Positions 1-5,987 of a DNA stretch of 10,156 nucleotides are shown here, one piece after another; position 1 is the first letter of the stretch, and every line of letters begins with the position of its first letter. The notes beneath the pieces were generated by a model. It was given only the letters and a program-made list of their open reading frames with translations. It did not search any database and had not been told where the DNA came from. Made by a program: the position numbers and the translations under genes. Source of the DNA: Bacillota bacterium (GTDB taxonomy: Bacteria; Bacillota; Dethiobacteria; Dethiobacterales; Dethiobacteraceae); assembly GCA_024650095.1 (NCBI GenBank), contig JANKMV010000056.1, forward strand, positions 1 through 10,156, written 5' to 3'.

Positions 1-14
1 ATATGGTTTTGTAA

Positions 15-188
15 CGCCCTCATGGTTACGACTTTGCTCTCCAACATGTAGGAACTTATAAGTATCACTGTCGTACTTGCAACTGTCTGGACGTACGTTT
101 AAGAAAAGTTACTTTTCATCGTTTTAAGCTAACACCATGGGGAAAGCTAAACGTGGCACACCAAATGCACAGATCAGTATCGGAGTGA
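15..188 (+). pseudogene. Decayed N-terminal zinc-ribbon fragment of an IS1595-type transposase
   Basis: An open frame of 57 codons runs from just after a stop at 12-14 to TGA 186-188 but has no credible start codon or ribosome binding site. The conceptual peptide contains PHGYD, then YKYHCRTCNC, then VRLRKVTFHRFKL. This follows the order seen in IS1595-family transposases: a CPxCG zinc-ribbon half, YxCRxC, and V-R-x-x-T-x-F-x-x-S-K-L-P-L before the helical region. The first CxxC half is broken (RPHG where CPHCG is expected) and the rest of the transposase, including the DDE-type catalytic part, is absent because polX starts at 193. I read it as an insertion-sequence relic that now supplies the leader and ribosome binding site region of polX. 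The family assignment is by motif resemblance only; chance coding potential is the alternative. Confidence 0.42.
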
Positions 189-192
189 TGTT

Positions 193-1728
193 ATGCGCAA
201 CAGAGATGTAGCTGAAATGTTGGAGCGGGCAGGTCGTATTCTGTCCTTACGAGGTGAGAATAGGTACCGGATTCGGGCATATCAAAAGGCGGCTCGTGCA
301 GTAGTTTCTTTAGATGAGGGCATAGATGTTGTGGTGAAAGAAAAGCGCTTGCAGCAGCTAGAAGGCGTTGGCTCAGCGCTAGCGGAAAAAATTCAAGAGA
401 TCGTGGAAACGGGTACGCTATCCATGTTAGAGCGGATCGAAACCGTTAGTTTGCCACCTACGAAGATGAACCGTACCATTCTGTTGGCGTCAGCGCTGAC
501 ATTTTCTACAGAACTGTTGCCACAGCTGGTGGCATTACCTGGTGTAACACAAGTACAAGTGGTGGGAGAAGCACGACGACGGCGGGAAACAGTAACTGGC
601 TTGGAGTTTGCCTTAGCTGTAAGTGATATGGCAGAGGCTAAAGAATCTCTCGGGGCCCATAAACATCTGCATTCTTGTCGATGGGAAGATAACAAATGTT
701 TTACTGTGCACAGTTTTGGCATTGAGATCACTTTTCATCTTGTTGTTGAGGAATGCTTTGTACAGACTCTGTGGCAGACCACGGGTTCTGTTACTCATGT
801 GCAAAAAATGGCTATGATCATTAAAGAGAAAACAGGCCAGCAAATCATGAAGGTGCCAGGTCAGAGTAATGCGCTACAGCTTTTAAGTGAAGAGGAACTC
901 TATGCTTTGGCAAATCTACCTTTGATCGCACCGGAATTGCGAGAAGACGGGGGTGAAATTGAAGCAGCACAAGCGGGACAGTTACCACTGTTGGTAGATG
1001 CCGCGGACTATAAGGGTGATTTACATATTCATACTGACTGGAGTGATGGTGCGGCCAGTATGAAGAAAATGGTGGAAGCAGCCGTCGAGTTGGGATATGA
1101 GTATGTAGCCATCACAGATCATTCTCGTTCCTTAAAAATTGCTAAGGGTCTTTCTTTAGAGCGGTTGAGTCAACAGCAAGCCTTCATTAAATCATTACAA
1201 GATAAATACAACATCCGTATTTTTTCCGGCATTGAAGTTGATATTCTTGATGATGGAAGCATCGATGCCCCTAACGAAGTATTGGCTAATCTGGATGTTG
1301 TGATTGCTTCTGTGCATAGTGCCTTCCGTCAAAGTCGAGCTAAAATGACGACACGCATTTGTCGTGCCATGCAAAATCCCTATGTACAAATCCTCGGCCA
1401 CGCTACCGGACGCCTATTGGGGAAACGTGAGCCTTATGAGGTTGATATGGCAGAGGTTCTACGGGTGGCGGCAATGACTGGAACCTCTTTGGAAATAAAC
1501 TCCTCACCTGATCGATTAGACATTAATGACAGTGTGGCTCGCAGGGCGAAGGATGCGGGTATTGCTGTGGCCATCAATACCGATGCGCACAGCCAGTTGG
1601 AACTTGCTAATATGTTATTAGGGCTAGCCATGGCTCGTAGAGGGTGGCTTGAAAAAAAAGACGTACTAAACACATCCTCCGCCCAGGATATTCTAGCTAT
1701 TTTGCAGAAAAAAAGAAGAAAGCATTAA
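193..1728 (+). CDS. polX: PolX-family protein: degenerate X-family polymerase domain fused to an intact PHP nuclease domain
   Basis: The product is 511 aa, against about 570 for B. subtilis PolX. Bacterial PolX is a base-excision-repair gap-filling polymerase whose C-terminal PHP domain is a metal-dependent 3'-5' exonuclease/AP endonuclease. Visible parts: the N-terminal 8-kDa-like domain with a helix-hairpin-helix (LEGVGSALAEKI, 56-67), a reduced palm (about 105-215, TTGS at 196-199), and the PHP domain (about 273-505). PHP ligands are present: HIH 278-280, TDH 308-310, E348, H375, H403, D464 and H466. The polymerase signature is not: where the family has G-D-x-D after the GSxRRGKET motif, this protein has GLEF (136-139) after GEARRRRET. 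The third aspartate (VDLR) appears as ITFH (179-182). The second helix-hairpin-helix region is also shortened. So nuclease activity is expected and polymerase activity is not. Start ATG 193 has CGGAG 181-185 upstream and fits the family N terminus. It converges on, and overlaps by 4 bp, the DUF421 gene. Confidence 0.9.
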   Translation: MRNRDVAEMLERAGRILSLRGENRYRIRAYQKAARAVVSLDEGIDVVVKEKRLQQLEGVGSALAEKIQEIVETGTLSMLERIETVSLPPTKMNRTILLASALTFSTELLPQLVALPGVTQVQVVGEARRRRETVTGLEFALAVSDMAEAKESLGAHKHLHSCRWEDNKCFTVHSFGIEITFHLVVEECFVQTLWQTTGSVTHVQKMAMIIKEKTGQQIMKVPGQSNALQLLSEEELYALANLPLIAPELREDGGEIEAAQAGQLPLLVDAADYKGDLHIHTDWSDGAASMKKMVEAAVELGYEYVAITDHSRSLKIAKGLSLERLSQQQAFIKSLQDKYNIRIFSGIEVDILDDGSIDAPNEVLANLDVVIASVHSAFRQSRAKMTTRICRAMQNPYVQILGHATGRLLGKREPYEVDMAEVLRVAAMTGTSLEINSSPDRLDINDSVARRAKDAGIAVAINTDAHSQLELANMLLGLAMARRGWLEKKDVLNTSSAQDILAILQKKRRKH

Positions 1729-2321
1729 CGATGCTTCTCAAATTGCTCCATTATTGCTTGCAAATCTTGACGCGTTTTTTGGGCATACGAATTTACAGCA
1801 CGGTCAAGAATATGCAATGTTTGTGTTTGCAGGCTTTGTGGTGTAATGGGTTGATACTCTTGCTTTTTAATGATACTAAAAGCCCCGCCACTTTCTAGCG
1901 TTCCTTCTTTTACTTCATTGATGTCGTCAATACCATTCTTTCGTAATTCCTGCTTAAGATCATCGATATTCATGCGAACATCATCCATGTTTTTTTTAAG
2001 AATATGCCCATCACGTATGATAATTGTCGGCTTGTCCTCAATAAAGAGCCGAAATTTACGATTCTTTAATGATATTGTGGATGCTACAATTTCCAAACCA
2101 CCAAGTATAAGTAGCGGTACTAATGTGGGCAACAAGGGTAGATCAAGATCCACCATGGGGGCTGAGGCAACGGAGCCAATAATTACACCCACAACAAAAT
2201 CCATGGGTGACAACTGCCCTAATTCTCGCTTACCCATTAATTTAACTACGATAATTGCCACCGCATAAATGGCAAGTGTCCTCGCCCCTAATTTTGCAGC
2301 TTCTGCGAGTATCTCTGGCAT
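1725..2321 (-). CDS. DUF421 (YetF-like) membrane protein
   Basis: The product is 198 aa with three predicted membrane helices (about 13-30, 41-58 and 61-81) and a cytoplasmic C-terminal alpha/beta domain. Family hallmarks seen are MGKRELGQLSPMDFVV (29-44), the loop PTIIIRDG (98-105), LKQELRKNGI (122-131) and the closing VKEGTLESGGAFSIIK (137-152). The molecular function of DUF421 proteins is poorly defined. In spore formers they are often encoded beside DUF1657-type helical proteins, including in the spoVA2mob operons that affect spore heat resistance and germination. The gene lies 2 bp downstream of the glutamine-rich gene on the same strand. No Shine-Dalgarno sequence precedes its ATG (2319-2321), so translation is probably coupled to the upstream stop codon (TAG at 2324-2326). 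Its stop overlaps the polX stop tail to tail, leaving no room for a separate terminator between them. Confidence 0.88.
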   Translation of the reverse strand: MPEILAEAAKLGARTLAIYAVAIIVVKLMGKRELGQLSPMDFVVGVIIGSVASAPMVDLDLPLLPTLVPLLILGGLEIVASTISLKNRKFRLFIEDKPTIIIRDGHILKKNMDDVRMNIDDLKQELRKNGIDDINEVKEGTLESGGAFSIIKKQEYQPITPQSLQTQTLHILDRAVNSYAQKTRQDLQAIMEQFEKHR

Positions 2322-2323
2322 GG

Positions 2324-2872
2324 CTAATGAACCATTAGTTGATTGCTATGCTGCCAGCCATGCACAATCTTCCCACATTGTTTTACCACGTCTGACATCT
2401 TGGCAAATGACTGGCTGTCAAACATAGCGACTTGAGCTTGGGACATCGTAGCGATGGCTTGTTGCAGTGATTGCGCAACTTGCTGGTCTGAGTAATGAAG
2501 TTGTTCATGAACTGTTGTCTCTAGTTGTTGCAACAAGGATAGATAATACTGTGGTTCATTATTGACGCCTTGCTGAGTAAGGGCTTGTTGCATAGCTTGT
2601 ACCTGTAAAGAAAGCGCATCAACATTTTGCGCATCTTTTAAAGCGGTACTGGCTTGTTGCATCGTTTGTTGAATCGTTTGTTCTGTTTTTAATTGTTGTG
2701 CTCTTACGATGGCTTGTAAGTGTAAGACAAGTTGTGTAAACTCCTCCTGTGGCGTAGGCTGTTGTTTTGCTATCATCTGTTGCTCCATGGTAACGTTGGC
2801 ATGAGCTAACGTTTTCTCTCTTGTGCGGTTGAGTTCATGTAGCGCATGTTGATTCATTTTTAGATCACCCAT
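2324..2872 (-). CDS. Glutamine-rich helical protein, possibly DUF1657-related, in an operon with DUF421
   Basis: I do not recognise this 182-aa protein with certainty. The start is placed at ATG 2870-2872 because AAGGAGG (2879-2885) sits 6 bp upstream; a longer frame opening at 2908 would put this ribosome binding site inside the gene. By my count 37 of 182 residues are glutamine, and proline and glycine are rare, so the chain should be almost wholly alpha-helical. It has no signal peptide or membrane helix. Two segments resemble each other: TIQQTMQQASTALKDAQ (66-82) and QVAQSLQQAIATMSQAQ (131-147). Their V-x-Q-x-L...AQ pattern recalls DUF1657, the short helical family frequently found next to DUF421 genes in sporulation loci. 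The pairing with DUF421 2 bp downstream supports a spore-related role. That is inference; a generic coiled-coil protein is the alternative. Confidence 0.75.
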   Translation of the reverse strand: MGDLKMNQHALHELNRTREKTLAHANVTMEQQMIAKQQPTPQEEFTQLVLHLQAIVRAQQLKTEQTIQQTMQQASTALKDAQNVDALSLQVQAMQQALTQQGVNNEPQYYLSLLQQLETTVHEQLHYSDQQVAQSLQQAIATMSQAQVAMFDSQSFAKMSDVVKQCGKIVHGWQHSNQLMVH

Positions 2873-2897
2873 GGGTATCCTCCTTACTCTTTTACTA

Positions 2898-2927
2898 TAG
2901 TGTGCCAAATCCCAGCAGGTATTATAA
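2898..2927 (-). promoter_or_regulatory. Candidate sigma-G/sigma-F promoter for the Gln-rich/DUF421 operon
   Basis: On the minus strand TTATA (2923-2927) and CACACTA (2898-2904) are separated by 18 bp. The sigma-G consensus is gHATR, 18 bp, CATWHTA, giving 4/5 and 6/7 matches. The expected start near 2890 leaves a short leader with AAGGAGG at 2879-2885. This suits forespore expression, as known for many DUF421/DUF1657 loci. An overlapping TATAAT (2921-2926, minus) lacks a recognisable -35 and is the weaker reading. Confidence 0.4.
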
Positions 2928-2934
2928 ATAAAGC

Positions 2935-2948
2935 AGGAAGTGTTTCCT
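2935..2948 (+). promoter_or_regulatory. Small hairpin containing the mpg ribosome binding site
   Basis: AGGAA (2935-2939) and TTCCT (2944-2948) form a 5-bp stem with loop GTGT, ending one base before the mpg ATG at 2950. AGGAAG is also the only Shine-Dalgarno candidate for mpg. The stem could lower initiation of mpg, but it is short and may be fortuitous. A TATAAA box at 2923-2928 is the best -10 for the plus strand, with no good -35. Confidence 0.3.
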
Positions 2949-2949
2949 A

Positions 2950-3540
2950 ATGAAGCGAACTTATAGTAAGTTATTAGACGCAGATTTCTATGACATGCCT
3001 ACAGTAGACGTGGCTCGTGCTCTCTTGGGTAAAATTCTCATTCATGAAACGGTAGAGGCCACTACAGCGGGTCGCATCGTTGAGGTTGAAGCTTACTTAG
3101 CTCACGACGATGCTGCTTGCCATGCAGCTCGGGGGCAGACTGCACGGAATGCCCCCATGTTTGGTCTTCCCGGCACTGCCTATGTTTACCTCATCTATGG
3201 TATCCACCATTGTTTTAATGTTGTTACAGGTCAAGTGGGCGAAGGTGAAGCTGTTTTAATTCGTGCGCTAGAGCCTCTCCTTGGTTTGACAACCATGGCC
3301 GACCGTCGAGGAACATCTGTGTTAAAAAAAATAGCTGTGGGTCCTGGTAATCTTTGTTGTGCGTTAGCTATTAACAGAAAACATAATGGCCATAATCTGC
3401 AGAAGTATCCCCTTTATCTCACCGAGGATGGTTTTCAGGCAAGAGATATTATTACCACAACACGTATTGGGATCTCTGTGGCCACTGCTTTACCCCTACG
3501 TTTTTATCTAGCGGCTAACCCGTTTATTTCAAGGAAGTGA
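2950..3540 (+). CDS. mpg: DNA-3-methyladenine glycosylase (AAG/MPG family)
   Basis: The 196-aa product is of usual length for the bacterial AAG/MPG family. These monofunctional glycosylases flip out alkylated or deaminated purines (3-methyladenine, 7-methylguanine, hypoxanthine) and cleave the N-glycosidic bond, starting base-excision repair. Visible motifs: GRIVEVEAYL (41-50) with the catalytic glutamate at E47 and intercalating tyrosine Y49 (human E125/Y127); H58 at the same 11-residue distance as human H136; TARNAPMFGLPGTAYVYLIYG (from residue 64); EAVLIRALEPL; GPGNL; and the C-terminal RIGIS...LPLRFYLA.NPFIS. The enzyme appears complete. It is divergent from the Gln-rich/DUF421 operon with 77 bp between the starts, and its stop lies 4 bp before the mutS2 start, so the two are very likely cotranscribed. 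With PolX next door this is a repair cluster. Confidence 0.95.
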   Translation: MKRTYSKLLDADFYDMPTVDVARALLGKILIHETVEATTAGRIVEVEAYLAHDDAACHAARGQTARNAPMFGLPGTAYVYLIYGIHHCFNVVTGQVGEGEAVLIRALEPLLGLTTMADRRGTSVLKKIAVGPGNLCCALAINRKHNGHNLQKYPLYLTEDGFQARDIITTTRIGISVATALPLRFYLAANPFISRK

Positions 3541-3544
3541 TGTA

Positions 3545-5893
3545 TTGGAAAGAGAAATTAGACTACTGGAATTCGATAAAATTCGCAACTTTTTAGCGGA
3601 ACAATGTATAACACCCATGGGCCGTGAGTTGGCAGAGGATCTAATTCCCACCGTTGAACTTGATCTGTGTTGTCGCTGGCAGGCGGAAACCACGGAGGCG
3701 GTCTCATTAATGACCCGTCATCATCTTGGCATGGACAATGTACCGGATGTACGTCGTCTCCTTGATCTGGCTGCTCGTGGCTCCATGTTAGGCGAAGAAC
3801 AGCTAGGAGGCGTACTGCGGCTACTACTTGCGACAACTAAGCTAAAGCTTTTTTTTAAAGAGAAAGAAGGATATCCAATTCTTCTTGGTTTAGTGGCGGG
3901 GATGGACGCCTCACCAGTATTGCGGGAAGAGCTTAAACAGGCGATCGATGATGAAGGCGCCCTGCGCACTGATGCTAGCCCGGAACTGTCACGACTTAAC
4001 CGTGCAATTCTTGGTGGCGAGCGTGATTTGCGGGATCGTTTCGATCGCTTTGTGAAAAACCCTAGCCAGCAAAAAATGTTGCAAGAAAACTTAATTACCG
4101 TGCGTGGGGACAGATTGGTTGTGCCAGTGCGTTTGGAATATCGGACACAAGTGCAGGGAGTGGTTCATGACCAGTCGGCCAGTGGTGCCACAGTCTTTAT
4201 TGAACCGTTATGGGCGGTGGAGGCCAATAATAAGTTATCTGTGTTGCGGCGTGCGGCAGAACGAGAGAAAGAGCGAATTTTAGCTCAACTCTCACACTGG
4301 GTTGGCGGTGAGGCGGACGCTCTTATGACAACACTAACGCTTTATGCTGAGTTAGATTTTATTATGGCAAAAGGACGTCAAAGTCTAGGAGATAAAGGTA
4401 TCGAGCCCACGATGAATAATAATGGGTATTTAAAAATTGTCGCCGGTCGTCATCCACTATTAAGTGGAGATGTTGTGCCTGTGTCTTTGGAAATGGGAGA
4501 AGATTTACGTACACTGGTCATTACTGGGCCGAACACTGGTGGTAAAACGGTCACCCTAAAAACGGTGGGTCTATTCTCGCTGATGGCACAGAGTGGTTTA
4601 CATGTGCCGGCCTTGGAGGGCACGGAGCTAGCCGTATTTCCTAAAATATTCGCCGATATCGGGGACGAACAGGATTTAAGTCAATCGTTATCCACTTTTT
4701 CAGGACATTTAAAAAACATTATTGAAATACTGGCTGGATTACAGCTAGGATCACTCGTGCTACTGGACGAAGTGGGTGCTGGGACAGATCCAACGGAAGG
4801 TGCAGGACTAGCGATGGCTATTTTAGAGTACCTTCACCAACATGGAGCAGTTACAGTGGCCACAACCCACTATAGTCAGTTAAAAAGTTTTGCCTATCTG
4901 ACCGAAGGTATGGAAAATGCATCTGTGGAATTCGATGTCGCAACGTTACGCCCAACCTATCAATTACTGGTGGGTGTTCCGGGTGTAAGTAATGCATTTG
5001 CCATTGCCAAACGACTAGGACTTTCAGATGAAGTGATTGAACGGGGTAAAGAGTTTCTTTCCCATGAGGAGACCCGTTTAGAAGAAGTGGTGGCAGATTT
5101 AGTGGCAGACCGCAAACGATTGGAGCTTGTGTCAGTGCAGGCGGAAGATGAAAGGATACAAGCTCGTAACTTACTCTTGAGGGTGGAACAGGAAAAAGCA
5201 GAACTTGCGCGGCGCAAAGATGAAATTCTTGACAAGGCCAAGACAGAAGCACTTGATATTATTGTGCGTGCGAAGCGGGAAACACAACAGCTATTAAAGG
5301 AATTACGAAAAATGGCAGCCCAACCGACACCTCCTTTGACCAATAAAATGGCAGAAGCGGAGAGATCAATACAGACACTTGTTGATGAGATCGATGCTTT
5401 TGCACCCCCAACGCAAGCGGCTACACCTTTAGAGTTAACTGAGCTTTCGCCTGGGTTGGAAGTGCAGGTTATCAGCCTCGGACAACGAGGCACCATTGTT
5501 CATCTTGCGGGTCAACAAGTACAGGTGCAGGTCGGATCAATGCGTGTGACGGTGGATCCGCAGGATCTAGCACCCGTTTCCTCTGCTCGCAAAAATAAGC
5601 CAGATGTGCTGGTTACTTCACTCTATGTGCAACGCGATGTGCCACGCGAACTAGACTTGCGCGGGCAGACGTTAGATGAGGCTATACTCAATGTAGATGC
5701 CTACCTTGAAGAAGCGGTGGTTTCTTCCTTAAAGGACGCTCGTCTTATCCATGGTAAAGGAACAGGCCGGTTGCGTGCTGGCCTAAAAGACTATCTGCAA
5801 GGCCATCCACATGTGGCATCTATGCGGATGGGTCAGCCTAATGAAGGTGGAACGGGTGTTACTGTGGTGGAATTAAAAGATACTACAAAATAA
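3545..5893 (+). CDS. mutS2: MutS2: ATPase with Smr endonuclease domain, collided-ribosome rescue
   Basis: The 782-aa product has the complete MutS2 architecture: clamp/lever region (about 1-300), ABC-type ATPase with Walker A GPNTGGKT (328-335), signature STFSGH (383-388), Walker B VLLDE (405-409) and ATTH (439-442), a long coiled coil (about 510-590), a KOW-like segment (about 634-676), and a C-terminal Smr domain with LDLRG (703-707) and HGKGTG (736-741). MutS2 lacks the mismatch-recognition domain of MutS. It was linked to suppression of recombination, and in B. subtilis it binds and splits collided ribosomes, feeding the ribosome-quality-control pathway. The start is TTG 3545, with AAGGAAG at 3531-3537, seven bases upstream. 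The family N terminus (LEFDKIRNFLAEQ) begins right after it, and the nearby ATG 3540 is out of frame. Transcription ends at the hairpin 5923-5960. Confidence 0.97.
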   Translation: MEREIRLLEFDKIRNFLAEQCITPMGRELAEDLIPTVELDLCCRWQAETTEAVSLMTRHHLGMDNVPDVRRLLDLAARGSMLGEEQLGGVLRLLLATTKLKLFFKEKEGYPILLGLVAGMDASPVLREELKQAIDDEGALRTDASPELSRLNRAILGGERDLRDRFDRFVKNPSQQKMLQENLITVRGDRLVVPVRLEYRTQVQGVVHDQSASGATVFIEPLWAVEANNKLSVLRRAAEREKERILAQLSHWVGGEADALMTTLTLYAELDFIMAKGRQSLGDKGIEPTMNNNGYLKIVAGRHPLLSGDVVPVSLEMGEDLRTLVITGPNTGGKTVTLKTVGLFSLMAQSGLHVPALEGTELAVFPKIFADIGDEQDLSQSLSTFSGHLKNIIEILAGLQLGSLVLLDEVGAGTDPTEGAGLAMAILEYLHQHGAVTVATTHYSQLKSFAYLTEGMENASVEFDVATLRPTYQLLVGVPGVSNAFAIAKRLGLSDEVIERGKEFLSHEETRLEEVVADLVADRKRLELVSVQAEDERIQARNLLLRVEQEKAELARRKDEILDKAKTEALDIIVRAKRETQQLLKELRKMAAQPTPPLTNKMAEAERSIQTLVDEIDAFAPPTQAATPLELTELSPGLEVQVISLGQRGTIVHLAGQQVQVQVGSMRVTVDPQDLAPVSSARKNKPDVLVTSLYVQRDVPRELDLRGQTLDEAILNVDAYLEEAVVSSLKDARLIHGKGTGRLRAGLKDYLQGHPHVASMRMGQPNEGGTGVTVVELKDTTK

Positions 5894-5922
5894 AGTTGAA
5901 GTTCTAGGTACCAGTTTCTTTG

Positions 5923-5960
5923 CAGATAAAAAGCTCCCCAGCTGAGGAGCTTTTTATCTG
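5923..5960. terminator. Bidirectional intrinsic terminator between mutS2 and ponA
   Basis: A perfect 14-bp stem (5924-5937 with 5946-5959), extended to 15 bp by C5923-G5960, has an 8-base loop. The stem carries an A-run on the left arm and a T-run (5951-5955) on the right arm, so it can terminate both convergent transcripts. It lies 30 bp after the mutS2 stop and 28 bp after the ponA stop. Confidence 0.92.
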
Positions 5961-5987
5961 TGCTATAGTTGTTTACTAGTTAGTTTG

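Noticed and set aside
1870..2268. Plus-strand 132-codon open frame opposite DUF421
   Set aside because: Antisense shadow; the minus strand encodes a clear DUF421 protein.
3540..3542. ATG as the start of mutS2
   Set aside because: Out of frame with MutS2 and soon hits a stop; TTG 3545 with AAGGAAG upstream matches the family N terminus.
4960..5496. Minus-strand 178-codon open frame inside mutS2
   Set aside because: Serine/arginine-rich antisense shadow of the MutS2 coiled coil; mutS2 is intact across it.
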